A stretch of DNA of 64,000 nucleotides from Aphis gossypii (lineage: Eukaryota > Arthropoda > Insecta > Hemiptera > Aphididae). Positions within the stretch are counted from its first letter, which is position 1. Every line of letters starts with the position of its first letter. The position numbers and the translations under genes are program-made. The DNA is taken from positions 81,066,604 to 81,130,603 of the forward strand of contig NC_065531.1 in assembly GCF_020184175.1 (NCBI RefSeq), written 5' to 3'. Under the pieces are notes generated by a model. The model saw only the letters and a list, made by a program, of their open reading frames with translations. It made no database searches and was not told the origin of the DNA. Positions 1 to 12,889 of this stretch are shown here, one piece after another.

Positions 1-590
1 TAAAGTAAACCAGCGTTGCAAAAAAATGTCTTAACCAAAAGAAATTTTGGAACGACAATGAAAATTAAACTTGATAGATGACTTTAAATTAAGTTAATGA
101 AGAAAAAGATTGATGTAGGTCATTGCTAATAGGTACTCTATCATTAAAAATTACATTCTACTAAATAGCACAGATAATGGCACCAAATTATTAAATTTTC
201 TACAGCGTATCGATAAAAAAAACAATGTCAAACAATTTTAGGACGAATACAATATCATCGGTTTGATAAACGATGAAATTTGGGACATTTAAATTTGTCG
301 AACACATAGTAATTATTACTTTTGTTAACAACTATTGATTTAGAAAAATTTCACATCATAAAAATCCAATCTCTTTTTTCCTCACAGAGTCGATTGTTAA
401 AAAAAAAAAAAAAAAAAATGTCTTAAACATAGTATTATTCTATCATCTACTTATGACATCGATTTACCAGCTATTTAATTCTATTGTGGCCATTTAGTTT
501 ATCATTAGAGACACGCCCATTATGTATCAAAAGTGTCATCTTCTACCAATAACGTGATATTACTATTTTAACTAATATAGGAGTATATTT
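1..590. other. AT-rich non-coding DNA
   Basis: I see no coding exon, RNA gene or repeat structure here beyond an adenine homopolymer near 401-418. It flanks the GC-rich block that begins around 590. Confidence 0.6.
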
Positions 591-2080
591 GCGTAAATGC
601 ACGAAACCGTCCACGGTGCGGGTCCAAGAAATACGTATTGCGTCGCGCGACCACCGTCACACGATTCCGTAACACTTATCGTTATAATAATATTATATAC
701 TATTTTTATTTTTTAATAATACTATATTATGCATACATTTCAACCCTCCCCCTCCCCCGATACATAACGCTTTTGATACTCACAATATGTGCAAATTTTT
801 CTCGTCGCTATATTATGTATATATATATGTATATATATATAAATAAATCTATTTATCTATATATATATATATATATATACATATGAGTGTGTCGTCCGCT
901 TCTACATCGCGTTCAAAGACTCAGTTGTGTCTAAAACGATGGTACGACGTACGTCCGCGCACGAGGAAAAAATTGCACGGATTTTCATTGTCGCTGTTGT
1001 TGTTGTTGTTGTTGTGGTTATAACAATTATTGTTATTCACAGATTCGTTCGTCACAGCCGTCATTTTGACATGTCTGTGTGCGTTTCAGCGTTGGAGAGA
1101 GAGTCAGTGGTGAGAATGTGTGAGGAGATCAGCTGCGATTTGCGCGATACGTCTTTGTATCTTTGTGCGTGCGTGCGCTGCGCAGTGCCTTGTGAGGTTC
1201 GTCGATGTCCGTGTACGTGTGTCTTGGTGTGTGTGTGTGTGTCGTGTGTGTGTGTGCGCGTGTGTGTACGATTTGCTGGATGTGAGCGTGTCGCGTGCGC
1301 GTGCTGCAGTGTGTCTGACTGTGTGAGACGACGCCGTGACTGTGTAGCACTGAGCCGAACGTGTGCACTGTGCTGCTGTGGCCAGGCGGCGCCCGGGCCC
1401 CACTGCCGCTGCCGCTGACGAGTGAGGCTGCCGACCGTGGCCCGTGGGTGGTGGTGGGCTGGCGATCCGTCACCGCGGGATCGTGGGTCCCGGGACGCGG
1501 TAAACAAACACCGCCGAGCGGGCACGGTACAATAAAAAAAAATAAAATATAAATTGTACAAATCGATGTTAACACGTCGAACCGCCCGGTGGTGATCGTC
1601 AGACGTGGTGGTGTATCTTCCGTAAAATAGCGATTATTTTTTCATTCATTTTTTAGCTGCGGGCACGATTCAAGACGCCGCGTAGTTGATTACAAATCGT
1701 GACTTTGCGACCCCCATCGTTGGGGCGAAGAATCGAAAATTTAAAAATGTGATGGCGCGCGTTTCCTACGGCGTATACGAATATAAAATATTTTGGTCTT
1801 TTAAATTTTCATCGACGACTTTGACCGAGTTTGTCGATGGTCATAATACTGTGTCTGTGTGTTCTTGTGTGTAAAAAAATCAAAAACTTCGAATTTGTCA
1901 ACATCGAACGGAGTATCGATTAAATATTGTGTATCGGTTACCGTGTTCGGTTGGCATTCCTGGACGGACAAGACGATAATGGGGGGAAAACCAAATCTCC
2001 ATGGACCTTATGACAATAATATGACTAATATGAGCAACTTATTCGTTTATCGTTGGCCATGGCCAAATATTAAATGAGCC
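591..2080. promoter_or_regulatory. GC/CpG-rich block with TA and TG microsatellites; candidate promoter or 5' UTR
   Basis: This block is much richer in G+C and CpG than the surrounding DNA. It holds a TA microsatellite at about 814-880, a GTT run near 995-1015 and a long TG/CG-rich tract at about 1075-1330. Overlapping open frames occur on both strands, but their translations are low-complexity runs of Cys/Val/Arg on one strand and His/Thr/Arg on the other, so I do not treat them as proteins. The composition resembles GC-rich first exons and promoters seen elsewhere in the window. It could serve the downstream NMNAT gene (+ strand) or a gene leaving the window to the left. The direction is not resolved. 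Confidence 0.35.
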
Positions 2081-3946
2081 CTTTAATCGTGAGCTTTCTG
2101 AAGCTTGCACAAACCATGGTTATTGACGATACTAAATAATGGCAATTACCACGGTTGTATTAATATAAGTTTAATTGTGGATATAGGTATTACACAGTTG
2201 AATATGAAAATTATAACAAGGTTAAAATAATATAATATATTTATCTTGGAATAATAATAACTGATCATAAAACAATTAAATATTTGATATAATAAACATA
2301 AATTTTTATAAGCTTTTTAGACATTTTATAGTTATTATAATATATTTTATTTGGTTTAAATTTGTTCAGAAATATTTAATTTATCTGCATATAGATTAAA
2401 ACGTTTAAGACTTATCAAAAATAATTATTATTATTATTTTTAAGTATGATATAATATAAATGTTTATCATTATGTATATCTAATTAATTATAAAAAATAT
2501 TATTAACTTTATTATACTTTGAGTACCTACATACTTAATAATATCTATCTATAATTCAATTTTATTTATATTTAGTTATTTTACTGTTTAAAAGTACATA
2601 ATCATGAACTATGTAGCATTATGTAGATTAAAATAATATTAAACTTAATTCAATCAATATAATAAATGACTTGGTTCGCATTCTGTGCCATATTTGATAT
2701 ATTTAATATATAAGTTACTATTTATAAATGTGTGTAATGTTGAATATATTCAAGTTTAATCGATAGTCGACACAACTATATAAGTGTTGGATAAGTTATT
2801 TATAAAAAAGAACTAAATTATAGGTACTTTACTCGTTAATTAAATAAAATTGTAATAAAATTACTTCAGTTTTTAATTAGAAAAATAAGTACCTACAATA
2901 TTATCTTCAACTTTCAAGTCTAAAGTAAAAATAGCATAAGTATTTATCTAAATTAAAAAATAAAGCTTTTAACGTTGAGTGTAGTTTCTAGTAGTAAATT
3001 GAATCTAGTGAATATTTTTATGTGGGAGAGAGTGGAATTCAATATTCATGAGTCAAGATTTATAAGAATTTTTTCGTAAAACCAGTTTTAGATAAACCCA
3101 ATCGATTTTTTACAGCATGTATTATAAAACAATCATGATCACATTTTTTTTCTATAATCACAAAATTCACCCAAATCGCAAAAACTATTATTTTGTTTAA
3201 CTAAAACCTTATAATGAATCTAATTTTTATTTTGTTGCATTAGAAATTTGTTACAACACAATAGACTCCATACTAGTTTGATTACTGGATATTAAAAATT
3301 AAATTGAGATTAGTCACAATAATTTTTATGAATGATTGTATTATGAAAATACTTGGATTAATTTTAAGCTATTTATATTTTAAAAGCATTTGAAATTTTC
3401 AAAAAAATTTTTATTGCTGTGAAGAACATGAATTAAACCAGTTTGCAGCAGCTTGAAATGGTTTTTGGTCATTGAGTAATTGAATTTGGATAATAATATA
3501 ACATTATATTATTATCATAGTGCTGCATGTTCTATCGAGATAAATAATATTCATTATCTCATTCTTTATCTCGATTTACGGGTCATGCACAAAATTATTA
3601 TTAATCTGTTATTATCTTAGTCTGTGGCCTCAAGCCTGTGCCTTGTGATTTTTAGTGATTAGTGATTATAAACGGTGATAATAAAACGATGTAAATACTA
3701 TATAAATAGTAGGTATGCAATTCGAAACGAATCAGAAATGAGTAATGACTTCAACAATAATTATGATCTCTGTGACTCAGTCCACTTACTACTATTAGTA
3801 CTTAGTAACTAGTAACTTTTAACATTTAGAATAACCAATTTTAATTCTGACTAGATCTAATTTACAAGTTTTGTGATTTACTATTTTCAGAAATTTAAAT
3901 TTATAACTTTTTGATAAATAAAAAAACTTTCCTTAAATGCTTAAAT
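2081..3946. other. AT-rich region upstream of NMNAT coding start
   Basis: No coding exon was found. A pyrimidine-rich stretch ending in CAG at about 3891 is a plausible splice acceptor for a 5' untranslated leader joined to the first NMNAT coding exon. A short segment near 3075-3115 resembles the dispersed repeat described at 14430-16661. Confidence 0.4.
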
Positions 3947-5039
3947 ATGTTTTTGGACAATAAAAATATAATATTGCTGTCAACTGGATCTTTTAACCCA
4001 CCAACAAATATGCATTTGCGAATGTTTGGTAAAATTTATAATTGTTTATTTTTGTATAAACCGTTAATGTATTATTTTACAAATGATGTTAATTAGAAAT
4101 CGCTCGAGATCACTTAAATCGTTTGGGATTCACTATTTGTGGAGGTTTAATATCACCTACTCACGATTCGTATAAAAAAAAAGATCTAGCTCCGTCATTA
4201 CATAGATGTGCAATGATTGAGCAAGCTCTTGTTGCACTACCTTGGGTGAAGTTGTCTGATTGGGAAGTAAAACAAAATGGTTGGACAAGAACGAGACAAG
4301 TACTACAATATCACCAGGTAAACATTAACCTATTTATTTATAATTTTAAATTTTGATCAATTTCTTAATAATATTACAGAATCATCTCAATATGATAATC
4401 ACTTCTAGACTAAATGGTTCAATTAAAGTTGATACTTCATTATTACCAGTCCAATTAATTGAAAATCTCAATGTCAGTGATTCAAATCAAAACACAGCAG
4501 TGAATGTGAGACTTTTGTGTGGCGCTGATTTATTGGAATCTTTTGCTGTTCCAGGTTTATGGAATGACGATGATGTAAGTATATTATTATAAGACATTAG
4601 TACTTTATATTGTGTATACTATGTATTAAATAATTTAATTAATACTTTCAAAAGTAATATTTTATTTTAAAACATAACAATAATGAATAAAATATGTTGT
4701 TTATAGATAGAAGCTATTGTTCGAGATTATGGTCTGGTTGTTGTTAGTCGTTCGGGATCTAATCCACATAAATTTATTTATGAATCTAATGTTCTAACTA
4801 AATATATGGTAATCTAAAAAATTAATGTTTAAACATTTTTTTATGAGTATATTTTTATATGAATAAATCTACTATTCTAGGCAAACATAATTGTTGTAAC
4901 TGAATGGATAGCAAATGAAGTTAGCTCAACAAAAGTACGTAGAGCTTTATCTCGCAATGAAAGTGTGAAATTCCTTATTAGTGAGTTGGTTGAATCTTAT
5001 ATCAAAGAACACGGTCTTTATGAAACGCTAAACCAGTAA
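3947..5039 (+). CDS. Nmnat: Nicotinamide mononucleotide adenylyltransferase, short isoform (252 aa)
   Basis: The enzyme joins nicotinamide mononucleotide to ATP to make NAD+. Exons are 3947-4028, 4097-4317, 4380-4574, 4707-4808 and 4881-5039. All junctions are GT-AG, the phases agree, and TAA ends the frame. The nucleotidyltransferase signature GSFNPPTNMH lies at residues 14-23 near the N-terminus. The second family motif SSTKVRR at about 215-221 binds ATP phosphates. Between them are conserved family blocks, including SPTHDSYKKKDL, CGADLLESF and LVVVSRSG. A length of about 250 residues suits a compact NMNAT. ATG 3947 was chosen because it places the signature at the usual distance from the N-terminus. 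An AATAAA at about 5309 could end this transcript. The family call is secure from motifs. The subcellular role is inferred. Confidence 0.92.
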
Positions 5040-8000
5040 GTAATACCAAAACTTTATATTATACAAGGTGATTCTTTTTTACAGTAAACACTTAAAATCA
5101 GAGCTCGAAACTTTATGCATTTGTTTATTTGTTCTGGAAATAGCTAATAGGTAGGAGAAATTAGATTTGATACATAATTTATGTATTGTGATATAATAAG
5201 AATTTCAAATTTCAAAATTTTTATTGTATATTTATTATATAATTTTTTATTTGATAAGAATAATGTATAAATTACCTATGTAAAATTTTTATTTTTGACA
5301 TGTTGGAAAATAAATGTTTGTTTTTTGTACTTTTTTCATATTAAATTAATTTTATCTACATGATTTTGTCTGCAAAATTGCCAATAAGATGATAATCAAT
5401 AGCGTGACTTCATATTTTCCTCAGTATACACATTTTATTTTTATCTCTGAAGGCAATATTATATTTTATTTATCTGATCTTTTACAGTATTATTTTGTTT
5501 GCCAATACTCAGTGAACATTATCGTATCAATGTATTTATGTATATTTTGTTGTGTCTGTGTTTATATTTATGATTCATGTTTGTTAAAGTGCTCATATTA
5601 GTGTTATAATTATCTCCAATTAACAAATATGTCAAAAGAAAACACAAATTAGGTAGTTGGTTTAGAGATTTTAGTTTGGAGATAATATATTTTCTGTGGA
5701 TGAGAAAATTTTATTTTTATGGTTTTTTGAATTCATAACAAAACAATATATTTAGAAAAAATTAGTTGTTTGACTATTTTATTATTCTTAAAAATTTGAA
5801 ATATGTAAGAAAAAAATAATTTAAAAACGTATGGTGCATTTTAAGATATTGTATTTACTGTTAAAGAATCACCAAGTGTAGCTAGTGTGTCAATAATATT
5901 TGTTAACATTAATTTTATGTTATTATTTGCTGCTAATTGATGAATAAAAACAGTAAGTATTTGAATAACGATACATTTGATGTAAATTTGAAAAGTACTT
6001 TCTTGTTATCCTCTCCTAGCGATAACACTATAAAGATACATCCAATGGATGATAAAAAACTTAATATTGATGAACCTGATAATCTACATTGTACTGAAAA
6101 AAGAGTTACTAATTGTAAAAACTCTAAGGTAAGAAATGTAGCTGAAAGTAAAGAAAACTGCTCTAAGGTTGCCATTTTAGTATCTGAAAATGGTATTATT
6201 GAAGTTATAAGTGATATGGAAACTATGGTTTGACATTAAATTTCCCATGTTTAGAAACGATGTGCCAAATTTACTTATTTTTGTAGTAATATTATGATTT
6301 TATTGTTAATGATTGATATTGGTTTATTCTTCCATTAATACTGTGATTTTAGATTTAATTACTTGATAAAGTATTACCAAGTTAGTTAATTAGATAATTT
6401 AAAAATTAATAACGTCATTTATTAATTATAGATAAGCATTTCTATTTTTAAGTGTGATTATGATTTTACAATTTTATAATTAAATTATTATTTCATATTA
6501 TTAGTTAAATTTTAGTTCATGTTAAACTAGATTTTATCTGATTTATCTATATAATAAACAATTGTTTATCAAATATTACAAAAAAATTATAGATAGAATT
6601 AAATTTATCAATAATTTATTTAGTCTGGAATAGTTAGTAAAATAGGTACTTGGAACTTAAATACCTCTCAAAAGAGTATTTATAGATAAATAAAAAGAAT
6701 ATAATGTAAAACCAATTTATTTCATGATTCAGAATTTTAAATTAGGTTAAATATATTATTATTAGGATTTATTTGCAAATGCACATATGAATTAGTATGA
6801 GCTTTTTGAAATTTTATCAACATTTTTCTCGATTTAGATCATTCTTATTACTAACACTAATTTGTATTTTACATATTTAAACATTTTTAACCTTATTTTG
6901 CGTATTTAATGGATATTTGTAGTTTTATAGTGTATATTTTTATTTATAGCACATATTTTTTTTTAATCTTATATTTTAACGTTCATAGTAAAATAATATC
7001 TATTACATTATGTCTGGTTGTTATAGTTAAAGATAAGATGACATAGTAGATAAATTCATATAATATAGTATTAAAGTTTAAGTGTTCAACGGAAACTGAT
7101 CAGTTAGTGTCACGCATTCATGTGTATTATTTTTTACGTATTAAGTACATATAAAATTGCAGGTTTTTATGTATAATAATTTTTGATGTTTTAATTCGTA
7201 AATTAAAATTTTCATAGCAAAAATATCATTTAGGAGTCATTTAAAAATATATGTAAATGAGCATTAAGATAATCTTAAAACCAATTGTACATTTTTGTAT
7301 TACAATATTTGTGAAAATCTGGTTAATGTGACTTAAAAAGTTTTTGGTAAATTAACATTTATCACACAATAAATACAAAAACAATTGAAAACTCAAAAAT
7401 ATAATTTAAAAAATACAAAACAATAGTTTCATTTCTAATATATGAACTTGGAAAACTTAATGAAGATCTGCCAGGCTTTTATTTCTTCAAATATTCCTTT
7501 ATTAAATAGGACTAATATTTTATAGATTGCTGATAAAAAAATGTTTAGATATAGAACTTTGTGAAGACTACAAAATACTCCTTTTTAATCAATTTAGTAT
7601 AATATTTAATTTAATTGTATGATTAAATTTTAAGCATATTTTGTAGCATATTACAGTAGTTTTAAAAACATATTTTGAGGATTTCGTTATAACCCTGATT
7701 ATAATAAATATAATTTTGTTCAAAAATTAAATGCCTGTAGAAAACAATATAACAATATTGAATATTCTAAGCATTGAAATGTGACTATTTATCACTAATA
7801 ATATTCATCATCTATTGTCAAGTTTAAATAAAATAGTTACATCCAAACTTGTCAATTATAAATTAATTTTTGTTTCTATTTTGAACCATTAATCATGAAA
7901 CTTTTGTTTAGTAAAATCTTTAAAATTCTAGTAAGTTAAGCTATAATCTCATAGTAGTTCAATATTAACTCAAATTTTTTTAATTAATTTTTAAATATAA

Positions 8001-10848
8001 TTTTAACCATTCTAATTTATTTTTATTCAATTATTCAAATAAAAATAGTACTATGTTCTTTCAAATATTATGATTTATATTTTTTTTTGTCTGGTTTGAT
8101 ATATTCAATCATATAGTTTTAAATTAATATTTATAGCTATAAATACTGAATTTTCTTTTAAAGTTGAGATTGTTATTTAAAAATCTATTTTTTTTAAATA
8201 TCTAGTAGATGAATTTTAGTAAAATTTCTTATTTTATTTTGTAAAAATGTAGTTTAATGATTATCATAATTTAAAAATTAAAGTATATCTATTGAGAAAA
8301 CAAGTTAAAACAATTTCCGAAATTGAAACAGAAAATACTTTACTTAAATGGTGGTTTTATAAAATATATTAATAAAGTTTTTGTTTTTAAAATAATGTTA
8401 GTCAGCTTTTAAATTATGTCTGTATACAAAGGAAATATATGAAATTGAGTATAGCTGAAACTACATAACATATACCTTACCGAAATATTTTACATTTATT
8501 TTACACAAAATAATTACTAGGTTATGTTTATTAAGTTATACTAAAGATCATATTCTAACTTTTTAATTTTTATATATGATACGCGATAAACATTTTTTTT
8601 TATAGTTATAGTTAAAGATGTTAGTAGGTTTTATATGTGTTAATATTAGAAATTCATTATATGTTATTTTGAATTATATTGATTTTATCACTATATTAAT
8701 TCTTAAAAATTAAATGGGAAATCTTGTTAAAATATTGTAATATTTTTTTTTTAGTAACATTTTGATATACTTTATATGGTTTTTAGTTTTTACACAAGGA
8801 TGTATTTGGTGAATTTATATTAGATTCCACTTAACAAAAACATATTATACATGAAAATAATTTTAGTCTTTAAGTACATCCTTGTTCTTGGTTATGAATT
8901 TTTTGATTTAATATAGTTTTAAGAAAAACATTTTTATTAGCATAATAACTAAGATGTTGATAGTATTTTATCTGTTGAAATAAATAACATTTTTATGAAG
9001 TTATTATTTATCATGTTTTTAAGATATTTTGAAATGTTTAGGTTGGCCAGGTAGGAAAATAATTTATTATGAAAGTTTTAAATGAAGTAGAATGGTTTCA
9101 ACTTTTAGTATTACAGTATTTGGTTATTTTTAAATTAAATGATTTGGTGTATAATTATATAAAGAAGTCAATTGTAGCCAAAGTAGGGAATATTTCCAAA
9201 AAAGATTGTATTAAGCATTAAAAAATAAAAAATTCTAGAAATGAATTGAATATTTAAGTGTTTTAACTTTGTAATAATATTTATAAATTTGAATATATTA
9301 TGAATAATCTTATATTATCTATAGTTTGATAGAATAACTAATGAAAGTAAAATTGAAATTTTAGAAATTAATATTTTATTTTTAATAACTAATAAAATGC
9401 ACGATGCTTTGTTTCTTTCTAATAAAATCAATCATGTCTAACATTTTCACTGCATGTTATTTCTAGCAAATTTAAATGCTTATGATAATTTTTAATCTAA
9501 GTATTATTTAATGTTTGTTTAATTTATTATGTTTTATTGTGTCTGCTTAATACTACTATTAAACTAATTATTTAATGTTTGCTTGTATTTTGTAGGTTGT
9601 AGTTTTTGAAATAAATATTACCTATTGATGAAATAATATAACTGTATCCATAAAATATATTTACTATAAATTTTACAAATTGTTTTTCAAAAAAGTCAAT
9701 ATGCCAGATTAACATTTTAAGACTTTTAAAAAGTTAGAATATTTCAAATTTAATTAGTTAATATTAATAATATTTATTGTTTATTAAAATATTTAGTCAA
9801 TATAAATTATTGCGTTTAAATTAAATTAAACTATGCAAATGTATATAAATATATTACATAAACACTGAAAAAAGTATTGGGTAGGGTAGGCCTAAGTAAA
9901 TATATTTTGCTTGTGTTTTAGTATAATATTTTAATTCCATAAGTTATTTAGGATTTCTATAAAAACTATATTTAAATATCATCATTGAACATTATCAGTT
10001 GAATATATATGAATATAACTGGTTAAATAAAAATATAATTTTCTTTAAGTTCCAAATAGATCAAATTTTTAGTTGATGGGTTTTGGTTAAGGTTACTTAA
10101 AAAAACACCTAGTGTCAAAAATAAATATTTTAAACGTAAAATGGTATAACTTATATAATTGTTTTTTCTATACTCAAATGAATGAAGTTCTTATTAACTA
10201 TTTTTGATCTAAATTAAACCTCCAGAGGTGCTGTCAAATCTTTAAAACATGCAATCATTCCAATCAGCAGTGGCATATTTATAGGGGGAGGGGGGTTAAA
10301 CCTCCCCCAGAACAAAAAAAAAGTTCCATAATAATAATGATTAATTTAAAAAATGATTTAATTTTTAAAATTTTAAACCCCCCCCCCCCCCAAGAAATTA
10401 TGAAAATACGCCACTGCCTATCAGCACACACTGTACACAATATCATATGTGCACCTCCCTGTATCACCAATTATACTACACATTTAGCATGTAAATAAAA
10501 TTCTTAAACAGAAATACAGCATTCATTCTTTATAAATGTTTATGATCCTTCTTTATTATTCATAAAATACCTTCAGTTGAGACTTTTGTGCCCAGACTAT
10601 GTAGTTTGCCAATAGTGCAAATATCTTTTAAATTAATTATGCATTTTTAAAAAAAGTGTCATTGGAGAATGACTTGTTTTATTCTGTTCCTTATCACATA
10701 CATTTTGTTGCAATAACTTCTTAAATATATACTTAATTTTTAATTAATTTTTTTTTAAGTTAAACAGTAATCTGTTAGTAATAGTTACAACTTTTAAGCA
10801 TGTCATTATTTGTTTCAGGTGAAAAGAAAGAGAAAACGCTATCAGTAA
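3947..10848 (+). CDS. Nmnat: NMNAT long isoform with basic C-terminal exon (predicted, 319 aa)
   Basis: The first four exons are shared with the short form. The fifth ends early at 5035, where the bases around the stop (CCA followed by GTAAGT) form a good donor. It joins an exon at 5954-6128, which ends in a strong AAG/GTAAGA donor, and then a final exon at 10819-10848. Phases fit exactly (755, 930 and 960 nt cumulative). The 5954-6128 exon adds a hydrophilic tail rich in Asn, Asp, Ser and Lys. The last exon encodes VKRKRKRYQ and a stop, a basic cluster like a nuclear localisation signal. An AATAAA follows at about 11047. Drosophila Nmnat is known to make nuclear and cytoplasmic isoforms by alternative 3' splicing, so the layout is plausible. 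Use of these splice sites is inferred. The acceptor at 5953 has only a modest pyrimidine tract. Confidence 0.72.
5309..5314 (+). terminator. Candidate polyadenylation signal, short NMNAT transcript
   Basis: AATAAA lies about 270 bases after the short-isoform stop codon, in AT-rich DNA where such hexamers also arise by chance. Confidence 0.3.
6129..10818. other. Long last intron of NMNAT, AT-rich
   Basis: This is non-coding DNA between the AAG/GTAAGA donor at 6128 and the TTTCAG acceptor at 10818. Apart from the MITE at 10268-10416 I see no gene or ordered repeat. If translation reads through the donor instead, the frame stops at 6234 after about 35 further residues. That is an alternative third C-terminus. 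Confidence 0.55.
10260..10424. mobile_element. hAT-like MITE with near-perfect 8-bp target duplication
   Basis: A 149-bp element at 10268-10416 begins with CAGTGGCATATTT and ends with the inverted counterpart of CAGTGGCGTATTT. It is flanked by CCAATCAG on the left and CCTATCAG on the right, matching at 7 of 8 positions. The interior has G-rich then C-rich runs that can pair. CAGTGGC termini with 8-bp duplications are characteristic of hAT-superfamily non-autonomous elements. It has no coding capacity. It sits in the last NMNAT intron. Confidence 0.75.
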
Positions 10849-12889
10849 ATCAGATACTCTGTTTAGAAATTTAGTAGTCAATCAATTGTTTTGTTGTTTA
10901 CTAAATTTTTTTTATTAATTTAAATTTAAAATAGTTGCATGAATGTTAATTCCATGATTTTGCCTGTTTCTATTATTAGTGTTGATGTATGAGTAGGTAT
11001 GGTGTTTAAAATGTTTTTTTATATGTACTTACATTATTTGTTTTTTAATAAATTATTTTTAATGTGTTATTATTATTTTTATTATTTTGTATTATAATAT
11101 ATATTTTGTACTGTTAATTTTATTTTGTTGTATTGTACTTTAAGAATGTTTAAGTATGTTTCTATTATAATTTGTAGGTTTTCTTAAATAATTTATCTGT
11201 GTACCTATTCTAGTTATTAATGATTTTTTAACTCGTCTTTTAAGATTTCTATAAAATAAAAATATAGAATTTTCAATTATAAACTGACAAACTATTTACA
11301 CTTTTAAAACTGACATAATTATAAAATATTCAATTAGGTAAGTAGGTATATCGAAATAAACACATGTTATTGATAGTTATTTTATTATTGTTTAATTTTA
11401 TTGAAGTTAAAACCAAAGTTCAATGAAACAAGAAAGTAATTTATAAGAAGTATTTAAAAATTGAAAATGAAAAATGTGAGTTCTAATTTCTTAATTTATA
11501 ATTGATTCTTGTTTGGCATGGAGAAACCATAAATTAATATAGGAAAGCAATTTACTACTAAGTACTAGTATAGAAGTACCTATCTACCTATAGTACCATA
11601 TTATCTGCTAAAATCAAAATTATGATTCCATATTTCAATGGACAATTTATAGGGATACCTAAATTCCTTAAAGATTTTAAACTCTACTATAATCTTAAGG
11701 ATTTAAATCTTTAGGAAATACCACCTGTATAATATATTCCTTAAGTATCTAGGTGACTTTTTATATTATTATGTTATTGTTATACTTATACATTATAATA
11801 TTTAGTTTTGAAATTTGTTAATTAAAATATTTATCAGAAAATCATATAAAAGAAATGGAATTAAAAAATAAAAATCTAAAATGTAAGCATTGTCAATTTT
11901 TAATTTTATAAAACATTAATATTTGGTAGGTACCTATATTTTTGTAAAACAAAAATATTAACTAAAAGATAAAAATATCTTTATTAGGTACCTATTAGAT
12001 CTTAAAAGAAACAAAGATGTATTATAAGTGGTTTTAGGTTTATAATTAAGCGCATAATAATGTCTATACGACTATACCTAGTAAATTGATAGACCTCTAA
12101 ACTATTTAGGTCCATTAAATTATCTATTTATCTTATCATCTCATTGACTTTTTTTTTGTTTAATATAATTAATTTAAAATATACTATATAGTTATGGTTG
12201 TCATAAATGATTCAAGACAAAATATAATTTTCTAAGATATTTTTCAGTAATAAGTACCTTCGTGATAAATGATAACCTTATATAATATTATTATTGTTAA
12301 TTTATATTTAATTGTAAGTAAGTGAAGTACATTCGTATAAATATTAAGATAGGACTTACCTATATAACTACCAGTATAGGTACATCAATATATTTTGAGA
12401 GCATGTATTTTTTTAAGCGCATGTTTTCCAAACAACCATTATATGAATTATAATGAGGAAAATACAAATTTTTAATATTTTATTACAACTAATAATTCAT
12501 ATTATTTACCTACTTGATTATTAACTGTTAGTTGAAAATTACGAAGAGACCTTTTTTAACTTTTTAAGAAACAAATATGAAATCATGATGTTAATAAAAA
12601 TTAAATCTATTAACTTTAATCATATTGGATAATTAAGTACTAAAGAATTTTGGTAGGAAGGTAGACAAAAAAAAAAAATGTATAGAAACCCGGAAAATTA
12701 GTACATTTAGACAGCGGAGTATATCTCAATATCTCATCGTTAAAATCTATAATAATATGTTGCTCTTTTCTATAATAGGTATCATACATTTACTCATTGT
12801 TATATTTCAGTTATTTTATTCGATATATTATACTTGGAGCGCTTGTAATATTATCTGTACCTAGCTATATCCTTATCCTATAAATCTCG
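10849..12889. other. AT-rich 3' UTR and intergenic DNA
   Basis: This stretch contains the likely NMNAT 3' UTR and then AT-rich spacer with several TAGGTACCTA-type motifs, for example near 11930 and 11986. No exon was recognised. Confidence 0.5.
11047..11052 (+). terminator. Candidate polyadenylation signal, long NMNAT transcript
   Basis: AATAAA lies about 200 bases after the stop of the basic terminal exon, followed by T-rich sequence. It fits a 3' end for the long isoform. Confidence 0.4.

Noticed and set aside
927..1575. Proteins of 100-166 residues on both strands
   Set aside because: They overlap each other and come from TG/CG low-complexity DNA, with no domain and no splice support.
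5937..6233. Stand-alone 98-residue protein gene
   Set aside because: It is better explained as an alternative NMNAT exon, since acceptor, donor and phase fit the gene on both sides.
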